NCBI RefSeq assembly: GCF_001243895.1
Contig: NZ_LN851186.1
Span: forward strand, 1,509,933-1,573,932
Origin: Bacillus testis
GTDB lineage: Bacteria > Bacillota > Bacilli > Bacillales > DSM-1321
DNA length: 64,000 nucleotides
Direction of reading: 5' to 3'
Numbering within the stretch: position 1 is the first letter of the stretch; each line of letters begins with the position of its first letter. Positions 16,108 through 25,876 of this stretch are shown piece by piece. The notes under the pieces were generated by a model that saw only the letters and a list, made by a program, of their open reading frames with translations, was not told the origin of the DNA and searched no databases. The position numbers and the translations under genes were made by a program.

Positions 16108-16142
16108 ATATAATCTTATAATTATATTTGGAGGGATTTTTC

Positions 16143-16685
16143 ATGGCAGAACGCATGGTAGGAAAACAAGCTCCCCGCTTTGAAATGGAAGCAGTATTGC
16201 CAAACAAAGAATTTGGTAAGGTAAGCTTGGAAGAAAATATGAAAAATGACAAGTGGACTGTATTATTCTTCTATCCAATGGACTTCACATTTGTATGTCC
16301 AACAGAAATCACAGCAATCTCTGACCGTTATGATGAGTTCGAAGACCTTGACGCTGTTGTGGTCGGTGCTTCAACTGACACAATCCATACTCACTTGGCT
16401 TGGATCAATACAGACCGTAAGGAAAACGGCTTGGGAGATTTGAAATATCCGCTTGCAGCAGACACAAACCATAGCATTTCCCGAGAATACGGCGTGCTGA
16501 TCGAAGAAGAGGGTGTTGCCCTTCGCGGATTGTTCATTATTAATCCAGAAGGTGAATTGCAATATCAAGTGGTGAACCACAACAATATCGGACGTGACGT
16601 TGATGAAACTCTTCGTGTTTTACAAGCGTTGCAAACAGGCGGCCTTTGCCCTGCAAACTGGAGACCAGGCCAAAAAACGCTATAA
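16143..16685 (+). CDS. ykuU: 2-Cys peroxiredoxin YkuU
   Basis: 180 codons from ATG 16143 after TTGGAGGG. Typical AhpC/Prx1 layout: FFYPMDFTFVCPTEI with the peroxidatic Cys52, STDTIHTHLAWI, then RGLFIINPEGELQY, and GGLCPANW with the resolving Cys169. It reduces hydrogen peroxide and organic peroxides, recycled by thioredoxin-like proteins. Just downstream lies the thiol-disulfide protein YkuV, a probable partner. A dyad in the promoter suggests regulation, possibly by an oxidative-stress repressor (inference). Confidence 0.95.
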   Translation: MAERMVGKQAPRFEMEAVLPNKEFGKVSLEENMKNDKWTVLFFYPMDFTFVCPTEITAISDRYDEFEDLDAVVVGASTDTIHTHLAWINTDRKENGLGDLKYPLAADTNHSISREYGVLIEEEGVALRGLFIINPEGELQYQVVNHNNIGRDVDETLRVLQALQTGGLCPANWRPGQKTL

Positions 16686-16722
16686 TAAAGTGAAACTTTG
16701 ATAGGCGGGAATATCTCATCCC
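16685..16722. repeat. Dispersed repeat family 1, short copy (R3)
   Basis: AAAGTGAAACTTTGAT followed by a GGCGGGA..TCATCCCGC hairpin. It shares the AAAGTGAAACTT lead and adjoining G-rich hairpin with copies at 38113, 61541 and 63519. It directly follows the ykuU stop and may act as the 3' hairpin of its mRNA. Confidence 0.5.
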
Positions 16723-16813
16723 GCTTCTCTTGGGATAAAGACTAATGGAGAAGGCCTAAACATATCCTGTTAGGCCTCTTTTTTTCTTAAATATGTATGG
16801 AGGTGCATGTGCG

Positions 16814-17269
16814 ATGAAATTACGTACTGAAATGCCTGAATTGACTGGAGCTACCGAGTGGCTGAATGGCCAAGTGACTAAGGAGGATCTTGTGGGCGAT
16901 AAGCCGACCTTAATTCATTTTTGGTCTATTTCTTGCCATTTATGCAAGGAAGCAATGCCTCAAGTGAACGAGTTCCGCGATAAATACAAAGACCAATTGA
17001 ACGTAGTGGCTGTTCATATGCCCCGCTCTGAAAACGATTTGGATATAGAAGACATTAAAAAAGTAGCAGCTGAACACAATATCACTCAACCGATTTTCGT
17101 CGACAGTGAATTGAAGCTGAATGATGCTTTTGAAAACCAGTATGTACCAGCTTATTATGTGTTCGACAAGACAGGTGTACTCCGTCATTTCCAAGCAGGC
17201 GGCAGCGGCATGAAAATGCTTGAAAAACGGGTTAACCGTGTTTTAAGTGAAAGTGAACAAGCTGAATAA
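16814..17269 (+). CDS. ykuV: Thiol-disulfide oxidoreductase YkuV
   Basis: 151 codons from ATG 16814, with GGAGGT nine bases upstream. Thioredoxin/TlpA-like fold without signal peptide, so cytosolic. Active site FWSISCHLCKEAMPQV with Cys41 and Cys44. The cis-proline region is QYVPAYYVFDKTGVLRHFQAGG. B. subtilis YkuV is a thioredoxin-like oxidoreductase of similar length. Adjacent ykuU suggests that it reduces the peroxiredoxin (inference). A long two-part hairpin ends the unit. Confidence 0.93.
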   Translation: MKLRTEMPELTGATEWLNGQVTKEDLVGDKPTLIHFWSISCHLCKEAMPQVNEFRDKYKDQLNVVAVHMPRSENDLDIEDIKKVAAEHNITQPIFVDSELKLNDAFENQYVPAYYVFDKTGVLRHFQAGGSGMKMLEKRVNRVLSESEQAE

Positions 17270-17283
17270 ATTCAATAATAGCC

Positions 17284-17330
17284 AAGCATTGTTTTTTACG
17301 GTTTATACCGTATGAAACAATGCTTTTTTT
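17284..17330 (+). terminator. ykuV terminator
   Basis: AAGCATTGTTT / AAACAATGCTT outer stem, with an inner TACGGT-TTAT-ACCGTA stem, then a T run. Confidence 0.88.
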
Positions 17331-17508
17331 GTGTGTAGCAAAATAGAAGAGGTGTCTTAATCACATAATTCATAATTATACAAAAATAAGTAAAATTTAG
17401 AAAAAAACTGTAGCATTTTATTTCGAAAACCGATATATTAGGTAATACAGTTTTCTGTAATAATGGTTTTTTTTACCCATTCATAAACAGAAATAAGAGG
17501 GGGTTAGT

Positions 17509-19254
17509 ATGGAGACATTTAAGAAATTAAAGCGTTACTATTGGCCGTATCGGTCCCATTTGTTTGTTTCATTGGCATTTTTATTATTGATGACCTTGAT
17601 TACAGTTGTTTATCCGGTCATACTCCAGATAACGATTGATCGGGTGATCGGGGAAGGAAAGTACATTTGGATTCCTTATTTGGCCATTGGCTTCGTTATA
17701 TTAATGATGGTAAAAGGCTATGCTTCCTATCTGAACCAGTATCAGGGAGACATTTTTGGGATCAAGGCTGTCTACCATTTGCGCAACGCTTTGTATGAAA
17801 AACTGCAGTTTTTGAGTTTTGGCTATTATGATAAAGCGAAGACGGGCGATTTAATGTCAAGGCTGACAGCAGATGTCGAAGGGTTCCGGTTCTTTCTTTC
17901 TTTCGGGATTGCTGAAGCGATCCGGGTTGTTACTCTAATTGTCATCAGCTTTGGTGTAATGTTTTACTATTCAGTGCCACTCACTTTGGTGACAATGATT
18001 ACACTGCCGTTTCTTGCTGTTGTTGTCTATCGCTTCGAGAAAAAGGTTTCACCGGCTTTTAAGGGCATTCGCCAATCATTCGGTAAACTGAATACCAATG
18101 TACAGGAAAACATAAGCGGCATACAGACTGTTAAGTCGTTGTCGAGGGAAGAGTTCGAGATTGATAAATTCAATTCTTCCAATGGTCAATATCGCGACCA
18201 GTACATATACACGAGTAATATTATGTCCAAGTTTTTTCCGTTGATGGAATTATGCGGCCAGTTTTCCATTGTCCTGCTGTTTATTTACGGCGGAAAATTA
18301 GTAATGGATGGTGCCCTGAAACCAGGAGAGCTTGTTGCTTTTTATAGTTTAGTATGGTATATAGTCTGGCCTATCACCAATATTGGCTATATTATCAATC
18401 TGTTTTCCCAATCAAAGGCATCGGGAGAAAGGTTGCTGGAAGTATTGGAAGAGGATCGGCATATTGAGGAATGCGAAGAGCCGCTCGCAGTGGCCAAAAT
18501 TGAGGGGGATGTCCAATTTGAGAATGTCTCGCTTCTTTATCCCGAGAGCGACAATCATGCGCTGAAGGATATTTCTTTTCGTCTTCCTGCCGGCAAAACT
18601 CTTGGTCTGATCGGTGCAACAGGCAGCGGTAAAACGTCCTTGACGCAGTTGATTACCCGATTCTATGAGCCGACAGCAGGGAGAGTTTTGATCGACAACC
18701 ATCCGCTTGAGACTTTTTCACTTGAAACTTTGCGGAGGAATATAGGATTTGTACTGCAGGAATCGTTTTTGTTCTCGTCTACCATCCGTGACAATATTTC
18801 TTATGGCAAACCAGAGGCGACAATTGAGGAGATCATGGAAGCAGCAAAAAGAGCGCAGGCACATGAATTTATCCAACAGCTGCCAGATGGATATGATACC
18901 ATGCTGGGCGAGCGGGGACTTGGATTATCCGGAGGGCAAAAGCAGCGGATTGCCATTGCGCGGGCCATATGCCTGAATCCTGGCATCTTGATTCTTGATG
19001 ATGCGACCAGCGCTGTCGACATGCAGACTGAGCAAAGCATACAGCATGCATTAAAAGAAGTCATGAAAGACCGTTCAACCATCGTCATTGCCCATAGAAT
19101 CTCTTCTGTTAAGCATTGTGACGAGATTTTGGTCCTGCAGCAAGGACGGATTGCAGAACGCGGTACACACCGAGAGCTGATTTCCCATAAAGGATTGTAC
19201 CGGGCTATTTATGATATCCAATACAGCGACCATGAAAAAATGGCGCATGTTTAA
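17509..19254 (+). CDS. yknU: ABC exporter half-transporter, YknU-like (degenerate site partner)
   Basis: 581 codons. Residues 1-320 form six membrane helices of the type I exporter fold, and 330-575 the nucleotide-binding domain. Walker A is GATGSGKTSL, the signature is the canonical LSGGQKQR, and Walker B is ILILDDATSAVD, with Asp in place of the catalytic Glu. It is followed 18 bases later by a second half-transporter, so the two form a heterodimer. The Asp substitution puts the inactive ATP site on this subunit's Walker motifs. Substrate unknown; related pairs export drugs, lipids or peptides. Orthology to B. subtilis yknU rests on sequence type and locus. Confidence 0.9.
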   Translation: METFKKLKRYYWPYRSHLFVSLAFLLLMTLITVVYPVILQITIDRVIGEGKYIWIPYLAIGFVILMMVKGYASYLNQYQGDIFGIKAVYHLRNALYEKLQFLSFGYYDKAKTGDLMSRLTADVEGFRFFLSFGIAEAIRVVTLIVISFGVMFYYSVPLTLVTMITLPFLAVVVYRFEKKVSPAFKGIRQSFGKLNTNVQENISGIQTVKSLSREEFEIDKFNSSNGQYRDQYIYTSNIMSKFFPLMELCGQFSIVLLFIYGGKLVMDGALKPGELVAFYSLVWYIVWPITNIGYIINLFSQSKASGERLLEVLEEDRHIEECEEPLAVAKIEGDVQFENVSLLYPESDNHALKDISFRLPAGKTLGLIGATGSGKTSLTQLITRFYEPTAGRVLIDNHPLETFSLETLRRNIGFVLQESFLFSSTIRDNISYGKPEATIEEIMEAAKRAQAHEFIQQLPDGYDTMLGERGLGLSGGQKQRIAIARAICLNPGILILDDATSAVDMQTEQSIQHALKEVMKDRSTIVIAHRISSVKHCDEILVLQQGRIAERGTHRELISHKGLYRAIYDIQYSDHEKMAHV

Positions 19255-19272
19255 AAGGAAAAGAGGTGCTTT

Positions 19273-21090
19273 ATGAAATCACGCACGATGAATCCCCAAG
19301 TCATGAAACGATTCAATTATTCAACCGATCAAGCCATCGATAAACCATTCAACTGGAAGCAGATGCTTCGGTTGCTTGCTTATATGAAACCTTACAGGAA
19401 AGGCCTTTTGCCATTATCGATTGTATCGGTCATCATCACCACATTGATCCGTCTGGCAATCCCTATTCTGATAGGGGTCTATACACTCGATAGAGCAATC
19501 ATCAATAAGGATGGCCCTCTACTGGTCAAAATGGTAGCTTTAATTGCGATACTGTATATTGTCTCGTATGTGGTCAACGTATTCCGTTTTAAATGGATGA
19601 ACCAACTAGGCCAAAAAATCATTTTTGACTTAAGGAAACATCTATTTACCCATGTACAGAGCTTATCGAACCGATTTTTTGATCAGCGCTCGGCGGGATC
19701 AATCCTTGTCCGTATTATGAATGATATCAATTCACTTCAGGATCTTTTTACAAATGGAGTGATCAATCTCTTAATGGACAGTATTACGTTGATCGGCATT
19801 ATCATCATCCTATTTACCTTGAGCCCACAGTTGACGTTGGCTGTTTTGATTATCATGCCGATTATGTTTTTCATTTCCACCAGCCTGCGGAAAAAAATCC
19901 GAAGAAGCTGGCAGGAGGTAAGGCTTGTCCAATCCAAACTGAATTCCCACTTGAATGAAAGTATCCAAGGAATTCGTGTGACTCAATCTTTTTCCCAAGA
20001 AAAGGAGAATATGCGTTTTTTTGATGGGGTCAATTACGAACTATTTGAGAATTGGCGAAAAGCTTCACAGAAAAACGCTTTATTCCGCCCGTTTGTCGAT
20101 ATCACAAACGCTCTTGGCACGGCTGTATTGCTTTGGTATGGAGCCCATTTAATCAGCGCAAACCAAATGGATATCGGTGTCTTTGTTTCGTTTGCATTTT
20201 ACTTGGGCATGTTTTGGGAGCCAATTTCCCGGCTGGGACAGCTATATAATCAACTGTTGATCGGGATGGCATCTTCTGAACGGATCTTTGAATTCCTTGA
20301 TGAAAAACCGAATATCAGTGAAAAACAAGATGCCATCGATTTGCCGGAAGCAAAAGGAAAGATTGTTTTTGAAGATGTGGAGTTTTCTTATGACCAGAAA
20401 AGAAAAGCGCTTAAAGGCATCTCCCTAAAGATGGAAGCTGGGCAAAGAGTGGCATTGGTAGGGCACACTGGCTCAGGGAAAACGACGATTGCCAATCTGA
20501 TCAGCCGATTCTATGATTGCACAGCTGGAAAAGTTCTGATTGATGGATATGACATACGTGATCTCTCGCTCTATTCTTTGCGCCGCAATATATCAATCGT
20601 TTTACAGGATACTTTTATCTTTTCGGGCACGATTCTTGAGAATATCCGTTTTGGCAACCCATCGGCGACTGACGAAGAGGTAATGGCTGCGGCCAAGGCA
20701 GTCGGGGCCGAAGATTTTATTATGCGACTCCCTAAAGGGTACCAAACTGAGGTGGAAGAAAGGGGAAATATCCTTTCAGTAGGGGAAAGACAGCTTTTAT
20801 CCTTTTCACGGGCTCTCCTTGCCGATCCGAAAATTATCATACTAGATGAGGCTACAGCAAGCATTGACACTGAGACAGAGGTGAAGATCCAGACAGCACT
20901 GAAGCAGTTATTGAAGAATCGGACATCCATCATCATCGCCCATCGGCTATCAACAATCCGTGATTGCGATATGATTTATGTAATGGAACAGGGGACTATT
21001 AAAGAACAAGGCAATCATGAGCAATTAATGGCGCAGGAAGGGCATTACTATCACTTGATTCAGGCTCAATACCAGCTGCAAGGCGCATAA
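19273..21090 (+). CDS. yknV: ABC exporter half-transporter, YknV-like (catalytic partner)
   Basis: 605 codons with AAGAGGTGC before the ATG. Residues 1-345 hold an N-terminal extension and six membrane helices. The nucleotide domain (about 360-600) has Walker A GHTGSGKTT, a noncanonical signature LSVGERQ and Walker B IIILDEATASID with the catalytic Glu. Paired with YknU this gives one consensus site (this Walker A/B plus LSGGQ of YknU) and one degenerate site (YknU DD plus LSVGE), as in other heterodimeric exporters. It is followed by the peptidase gene in the same direction with a 33-base gap. Confidence 0.9.
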   Translation: MKSRTMNPQVMKRFNYSTDQAIDKPFNWKQMLRLLAYMKPYRKGLLPLSIVSVIITTLIRLAIPILIGVYTLDRAIINKDGPLLVKMVALIAILYIVSYVVNVFRFKWMNQLGQKIIFDLRKHLFTHVQSLSNRFFDQRSAGSILVRIMNDINSLQDLFTNGVINLLMDSITLIGIIIILFTLSPQLTLAVLIIMPIMFFISTSLRKKIRRSWQEVRLVQSKLNSHLNESIQGIRVTQSFSQEKENMRFFDGVNYELFENWRKASQKNALFRPFVDITNALGTAVLLWYGAHLISANQMDIGVFVSFAFYLGMFWEPISRLGQLYNQLLIGMASSERIFEFLDEKPNISEKQDAIDLPEAKGKIVFEDVEFSYDQKRKALKGISLKMEAGQRVALVGHTGSGKTTIANLISRFYDCTAGKVLIDGYDIRDLSLYSLRRNISIVLQDTFIFSGTILENIRFGNPSATDEEVMAAAKAVGAEDFIMRLPKGYQTEVEERGNILSVGERQLLSFSRALLADPKIIILDEATASIDTETEVKIQTALKQLLKNRTSIIIAHRLSTIRDCDMIYVMEQGTIKEQGNHEQLMAQEGHYYHLIQAQYQLQGA

Positions 21091-21123
21091 GATCGGCAAT
21101 TAACACAAAAGGAGACAAGTAAA

Positions 21124-22818
21124 ATGGCATTTAATCACTTCGTATACGAACGGCCGCAATTTGGGCACTACAAGACAGCGTTCGAGGAACTTTTGAAACA
21201 ATTCAAGGATGCGCCGTCGATTGATGTACAAGAAACGGCTATGAAGGCTTTGAATGATTTAAGGAATACCTTTGACACGATGAAGAATTTGGTGTATGTC
21301 CGCCATACAATCGATACCAATGATGACTTTTATAAAGAGGAGCAAGCATATCTGGATGAAGTCTCGCCGGAATTTGAGGAGTTGGATGCTGCTTTCTATC
21401 AAGCATTGATTGCATCCCCATATCGGAAAGAGCTTGAAGAAAAATGGGGAAAGACACTCTTTTTACTTGCGGAAACCAAAATAAAAACCTTATCTCCGGA
21501 GATTATTCAAGATTTGCAAGTTGAAAATAAACTGATCTCTGAGTATACCCAATTGATTGCTTCTGCCAAAATTCCCTGGAATGGGGAAGAGCTTACAATC
21601 GCCCAGTTAGCTCCGTACAAACAGTCAACTGACCGGGCTGTCAGAAAGAATGCGGTAGAAGCTATCTTTTCATTTATGAGTGACCATCGCTCTGAATTGG
21701 ATTCCATCTACGACCAGCTTGTCAAAATTCGCACTCGCATGGCTGTAAAGCTAGGATTTGAGAGTTTCGTGGAATTAGGTTATTATCGCATGAACCGCCT
21801 CGATTATAATGCGGATATGGTGGCGGTCTTTCGCAAGCAAGTACAAGAATACATCGTTCCGTTGGCTACAGAATTGCGCAAGAGGCAGGAAAAACGAATT
21901 GGCGTCGATTCATTGAAGTTTTATGATGAATCCCTGGACTTTCAAAGTGGGAATGCTGAGCCGAAAGGAGACGCCCATTGGATCATTCAACAAGGGATGG
22001 ATATGTATAAAGAGCTGTCACATGAAACGGGTGAATTCTATACTTATATGATGGATAATGGGCTGATGGATTTAGTTGCAAAGAAAGGAAAAGCAGGCGG
22101 TGGCTATTGCACATATTTCTTCGATTATAAAGCGCCGTTTATCTTTTCGAACTTCAATGGCACCAGTGATGATATTGATGTACTGACCCATGAAGCCGGC
22201 CATGCGTTCCAAGTATACGAAAGCCGCCATTTCAAATTGCCTGAGTATATTTGGCCAACAATGGAGGCATGCGAAATCCATTCTATGTCGATGGAGTTCT
22301 TTACTTGGCCATGGATGGGCAAGTTTTTTGGCGAAAATGAAGAAAAGTATAAGTTTGCGCATCTAAGCAGTGCGTTGTTGTTTTTACCGTACGGGGTTGC
22401 CGTCGATGAATTTCAGCATTATGTATATAGCAATCCTAAAGCGACTCCTGAAGAAAGAAACCAGGCATGGAAAATCATAGAGAAAAAGTATCTTCCGCAC
22501 CGCGATTACGAGGGGAATGAATATCTTGAAAGCGGCGCGATATGGCAGCTTCAAAGCCATATCTATACAACACCATTCTATTATATAGATTATACACTGG
22601 CACAAATTTGCGCCTTTCAATTTTGGAAACGCTCACGGGACAAGTATAGTGAAGCGTGGACAGATTATCTAAAGCTTTGCCGTGAGGGCGGCAGCAAGAC
22701 GTTTCTCGAGTTAGTGGAGGTCGCCCATTTAACTTCGCCTTTTGAAGAAAATGGTGTGAAGTCGGTTGTGGATGAGATAACGAAGTATCTCCGTTCGGTG
22801 GATGACCAATCCTTATAA
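21124..22818 (+). CDS. M3-family oligoendopeptidase (PepF/Pz-peptidase type)
   Basis: 564 codons from ATG 21124, with AAAGGAG upstream. The zinc site THEAGHAFQVYESR lies at about residue 355, with the third ligand in the ACEIHSMSMEFFTWPW helix shortly after; this is the gluzincin arrangement of M3 peptidases. The protein is soluble, largely helical, with no signal. It is shorter than classical PepF (about 600 or more) and resembles the short Pz-peptidase A type of thermophilic bacilli. It cleaves small peptides in the cytosol. Lying directly behind the exporter pair and before a terminator, it may be cotranscribed with yknUV. Confidence 0.92.
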   Translation: MAFNHFVYERPQFGHYKTAFEELLKQFKDAPSIDVQETAMKALNDLRNTFDTMKNLVYVRHTIDTNDDFYKEEQAYLDEVSPEFEELDAAFYQALIASPYRKELEEKWGKTLFLLAETKIKTLSPEIIQDLQVENKLISEYTQLIASAKIPWNGEELTIAQLAPYKQSTDRAVRKNAVEAIFSFMSDHRSELDSIYDQLVKIRTRMAVKLGFESFVELGYYRMNRLDYNADMVAVFRKQVQEYIVPLATELRKRQEKRIGVDSLKFYDESLDFQSGNAEPKGDAHWIIQQGMDMYKELSHETGEFYTYMMDNGLMDLVAKKGKAGGGYCTYFFDYKAPFIFSNFNGTSDDIDVLTHEAGHAFQVYESRHFKLPEYIWPTMEACEIHSMSMEFFTWPWMGKFFGENEEKYKFAHLSSALLFLPYGVAVDEFQHYVYSNPKATPEERNQAWKIIEKKYLPHRDYEGNEYLESGAIWQLQSHIYTTPFYYIDYTLAQICAFQFWKRSRDKYSEAWTDYLKLCREGGSKTFLELVEVAHLTSPFEENGVKSVVDEITKYLRSVDDQSL

Positions 22819-22820
22819 TG

Positions 22821-22858
22821 AAAAGAGGCTGCATGGAATTATCCGTGCAGCCTTTTTT
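22821..22858 (+). terminator. Terminator of the yknUV-peptidase unit
   Basis: GGCTGCA(TGG) / (CC)GTGCAGCC stem followed by T6. Confidence 0.85.
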
Positions 22859-22956
22859 GGTGGCGTGATTTTCATCATAGCGGATTGGTTGCCCGTGGTC
22901 AGATGTGATAGAATATGGGAAGGTTCAATTAGCATTTAGATGGTGGAGGAATGAAC

Positions 22957-23616
22957 GTGAAGAAAGAATTCGCAGTTATAGGGCTTGGTCGGTTCGGAGG
23001 CAGCATCTGCCGTGAATTGATTGAAGAGGGAATGGAAGTCCTGGCGATCGATCATGATGAAGATAGAGTGAATGAGTTTGCTTCCATCGCTTCGCATGCA
23101 GTCATAGGCGATACTACGGATGAATCCGTCCTCAAGAGTCTGGGTATCCGGAATTTTGACCATGTGATTGTAGCAATCGGGGATAATATTCAGGCAAGTA
23201 TATTAACGACACTGATCCTGAAAGAATTAGGTGTAAAGGATATTACCGTCAAAGCAACCAATGATTACCACGAAAAAGTATTGATCAAAATCGGCGCTGA
23301 CCATGTTGTGCATCCAGAAAGGGATATGGGCCGAAGAATAGCCCATAAAATTGCTTCGAACAGCGTCTTGGACTATTTGGAGCTGTCGGATGAACATTCA
23401 ATTGTCGAAATTGCAGCCAACAAAAAATTGGATGGTAAGACCTTGCTTGATCTGGATATTCGTGCAAGATACGGAATCAATATCGTTGCCTTCAAGAGGG
23501 GGAAGGAAATCATTGTGTCCCCGCAGGCGAATGAAATCATTAATGCCGGCGATGTGTTGATTGTCATCGGTGCGGATACGGATATTAACCGATTCCAGAA
23601 AAAAGTGATGGATTGA
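22957..23616 (+). CDS. ktrC: K+ uptake gating protein KtrC
   Basis: 219 codons from GTG 22957 (MKKEFAVIGLGRFGGS). GGTGGAGG lies seven bases before this GTG, while the ATG at 22951 is too close to it. An N-terminal RCK_N Rossmann domain (GLGRFGGS, ID at the second strand end, VIGDTTDESVLKSLGI, NDYHEKVLIKIGADHVVHPERDMG) binds ATP/ADP. The RCK_C domain (about 140-215) binds c-di-AMP in the B. subtilis and S. aureus counterparts. KtrC forms octameric rings on the membrane channel KtrD, whose gene is not in this window. c-di-AMP closes the channel. Confidence 0.95.
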   Translation: MKKEFAVIGLGRFGGSICRELIEEGMEVLAIDHDEDRVNEFASIASHAVIGDTTDESVLKSLGIRNFDHVIVAIGDNIQASILTTLILKELGVKDITVKATNDYHEKVLIKIGADHVVHPERDMGRRIAHKIASNSVLDYLELSDEHSIVEIAANKKLDGKTLLDLDIRARYGINIVAFKRGKEIIVSPQANEIINAGDVLIVIGADTDINRFQKKVMD

Positions 23617-23647
23617 AAAAGCCCACTCTATGTTGAGTGGGCTTTTT
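23616..23647. terminator. Bidirectional terminator ktrC / rnjA
   Basis: AAAAAGCCCACTC-tatgtt-GAGTGGGCTTTTT between the convergent genes. Confidence 0.92.
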
Positions 23648-23661
23648 GATACCAAAAAGAA

Positions 23662-25335
23662 TTACTTGTCCACTTCCATGATAATCGGAAGAATCATTGG
23701 ACGGCGTTTCGTTTTTTCGTATAGGAATGGTGACAATGTATCTGTAATTTCATTTTTGATTTCAGACCATTGGCTTGTCTTTCGTTCCATCACTTTATTC
23801 AAATGCTTTTTAAGCAAGTTTTGGGCATCGTTGATCAGGTCGCCTGATTCACGCATATAGACAAATCCGCGTGAAATAATATCCGGGCCTGCCGAAATTT
23901 TGAATTCTTTCATATTGATGCTTACTACTACAACAACCAATCCTTCTTCTGATAGGATGCGGCGGTCGCGGAGTACAATATTGCCGATATCGCCAATGCC
24001 GTTTCCATCGATATAAACAGAACCGGATTGGATTTTGCCTGCTACTTGGGCTGTGTTGCTGCTTAGAGCTAATACTTCGCCATTATCCATGATGAAGCAA
24101 TTTTCTTCAGGCACGTCGCATTCCATCGCATGTTGTGCGTGCATTTTTTGCATGCGGTATTCACCGTGGATCGGCATGAAGAATTTCGGCTTTATTAAGC
24201 GCAGCATCAGCTTTTGCTCTTCCATGCCGCCGTGGCCGGAAGTATGGATATTGCTCAGCTTGCCATGGATGACATCTGCGCCTGCTCTAAAGAGCATATT
24301 GATTGTCCGGGAAACTGAAATGGTATTCCCAGGAATTGGTGAAGAAGAGAATACAACCGTATCCCCAGGGATAATTTGAATCTGGCGGTGAGTGCCATTC
24401 GCTATGCGGGAAAGGGCTGCCATCGGTTCACCTTGGCTGCCTGTACATAGGATTGTCACCTTGTTGGCCGGCAGGCGATTGATTTGCTGAGATTCTACAA
24501 AAGTGCCTTCCGGGCAGCGGATATAGCCAAGTTCCTGGCCGATTTCGATTGCTGCTTCCATACTCCGCCCGAACACAGCGATTTTTCGACCGTTCTCAAC
24601 AGCAGCTTCTACTACTTGTTGCAAACGGTGGATATTTGAAGCAAAGGTAGCGAAAATAACGCGTCCTTCTACCTTTCTGAAAATATCCTGAATGGTTTCT
24701 CCAACTTTTCTTTCACTCATAGTGAAATCAGGCACTTCACTGTTTGTGCTGTCTGATAGGAGGCATAGGACGCCTTCTTTGCCGATTTCGGCAATTTTAG
24801 TCAGGTTGGCCGGTTCGCCCACTGGAGTAAAGTCAAATTTGAAATCGCCAGTATGGACTATTTGTCCTGGGGGCGTCTTAACAACAATACCGTAAGAATC
24901 CGGTATGCTGTGTGTTGTGCGGAAGAACGTAACGGACGTTTTCCGGAATTTGATGATATCATCCTCTTTGATTTCGATCAGTGTAGAGGATCTTAATAGA
25001 CCGTGTTCCTCTAGTTTGTTTCTGATTAATCCAAGAGCGAGCTTGCCGCCGTATACCGGGATGTTTATCTGTTTAAGCAGGTAAGGTATGCCTCCAATAT
25101 GGTCTTCGTGACCGTGAGTGACAAACAGGCCTTTGATTTTATCTGCATTTTTTACAAGGTATGAGTAATCCGGGATTACATAATCTATGCCGAGCAGTTC
25201 GTCTTCGGGGAACTTGATACCGGCATCGATTAAGATGATTTCGTCCTGGAATTGGACTGCATACGTATTTTTACCGATTTCGCCAAGTCCGCCCAATGCG
25301 AAAACAGCGGTCTGGTCATTCTTAACAAATTTCAT
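23662..25335 (-). CDS. rnjA: Ribonuclease J1
   Basis: 557 codons from ATG 25335. The metallo-beta-lactamase motif [10 protein letters not shown] gives His74, His76, Asp78 and His79, the same numbering as B. subtilis RNase J1. Other ligands lie in [12 protein letters not shown]. The beta-CASP domain contains [17 protein letters not shown] and [14 protein letters not shown], followed by [17 protein letters not shown] and a C-terminal domain. It has 5'-3' exo- and endonuclease activity on mRNA and rRNA precursors. It is the second gene of the rpoY-rnjA operon with a three-base gap, as in other Bacillaceae. SR1P, encoded at 35.1 kb, is known to promote a GapA-RNase J1 interaction. Confidence 0.97.
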   Translation of the reverse strand: MKFVKNDQTAVFALGGLGEIGKNTYAVQFQDEIILIDAGIKFPEDELLGIDYVIPDYSYLVKNADKIKGLFVTHGHEDHIGGIPYLLKQINIPVYGGKLALGLIRNKLEEHGLLRSSTLIEIKEDDIIKFRKTSVTFFRTTHSIPDSYGIVVKTPPGQIVHTGDFKFDFTPVGEPANLTKIAEIGKEGVLCLLSDSTNSEVPDFTMSERKVGETIQDIFRKVEGRVIFATFASNIHRLQQVVEAAVENGRKIAVFGRSMEAAIEIGQELGYIRCPEGTFVESQQINRLPANKVTILCTGSQGEPMAALSRIANGTHRQIQIIPGDTVVFSSSPIPGNTISVSRTINMLFRAGADVIHGKLSNIHTSGHGGMEEQKLMLRLIKPKFFMPIHGEYRMQKMHAQHAMECDVPEENCFIMDNGEVLALSSNTAQVAGKIQSGSVYIDGNGIGDIGNIVLRDRRILSEEGLVVVVVSINMKEFKISAGPDIISRGFVYMRESGDLINDAQNLLKKHLNKVMERKTSQWSEIKNEITDTLSPFLYEKTKRRPMILPIIMEVDK

Positions 25336-25338
25336 AAA

Positions 25339-25548
25339 TTATAGCTCCAATACTTTAAAGTCTTCATTTTCTTTTTCGTAATCCATATATGCGCCTTCGA
25401 CAGTTCCGATATACTCAATGTTCAAGTTTCTGTCTTTTAGGCTTCTTCTTACATTTAACACAGAATCAGATTTCACAAACATTGTTTTTGTTTTTTCGCG
25501 CACAGGCACCTCTGAAAGTGATTCCTGGTAGTATACTTTGTAGATCAT
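25339..25548 (-). CDS. rpoY: RNA polymerase epsilon subunit RpoY
   Basis: 69 codons, the same length as B. subtilis RpoY (YkzG). Conserved start [25 protein letters not shown] and end [16 protein letters not shown]. Known for the family: a small accessory subunit of Firmicute RNA polymerase bound near the beta' jaw. First gene of the operon with rnjA. The upstream 540-base gap contains a separate small peptide gene on the same strand (25805-25876) with its own terminator. Confidence 0.96.
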   Translation of the reverse strand: MIYKVYYQESLSEVPVREKTKTMFVKSDSVLNVRRSLKDRNLNIEYIGTVEGAYMDYEKENEDFKVLEL

Positions 25549-25767
25549 TTAAATTCGCTCCTTCATTCCATTTAATTGCTTATTCCATTATATATAAAAA
25601 CAGCATTATTTTCATGTATTACAACATGATGCTAATTTTAATCGATTATGATCCTCCGCCAGAAGAGAATTTATTGCGGCAGGATGGGGACTGATACTTA
25701 ATTTGGAGGTTTGTTTTATAGTATCTCCATTATGTAGTATTTTAGAAAACTTTACATGAAAGAACAA

Positions 25768-25792
25768 GCCCTTCGCAAGTTTTGAAGGGCTA
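25768..25792 (-). terminator. Terminator of the 23-codon peptide gene
   Basis: On the minus strand AGCCCTTC-aaaacttgc-GAAGGGCT followed by TGTTCTTTC. It lies 13 bases after the small peptide stop and 220 bases before rpoY, so it isolates the peptide transcript from the rpoY-rnjA operon. Confidence 0.65.
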
Positions 25793-25804
25793 TATTAGAA
25801 AAAA

Positions 25805-25876
25805 TTATGCAATTGTCTTCTTGCGCAACATGTCTTTCCATTGTTTAAGCAGTTTTTTCCGCAGCTTTTTCAGCAT
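25805..25876 (-). CDS. 23-residue cationic amphipathic peptide
   Basis: ATG 25876 to TAA 25805-25807. The ribosome site GGAAGTGAT lies five bases before the ATG and is only one base from the ideal GGAGGTGAT. The peptide begins MLKKLRKKLLKQWKDMLRKK and has nine Lys and Arg in the first twenty residues. Leu/Trp/Met fall at positions 2, 5, 9, 10, 13, 16 and 17, which line up on one face of a helix. A possible promoter (TTTACT, 16 bases, TACAAT) lies upstream and a hairpin terminator downstream. Likely membrane- or nucleic-acid-associated (inference). No known family is recognised. Confidence 0.6.
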   Translation of the reverse strand: MLKKLRKKLLKQWKDMLRKKTIA

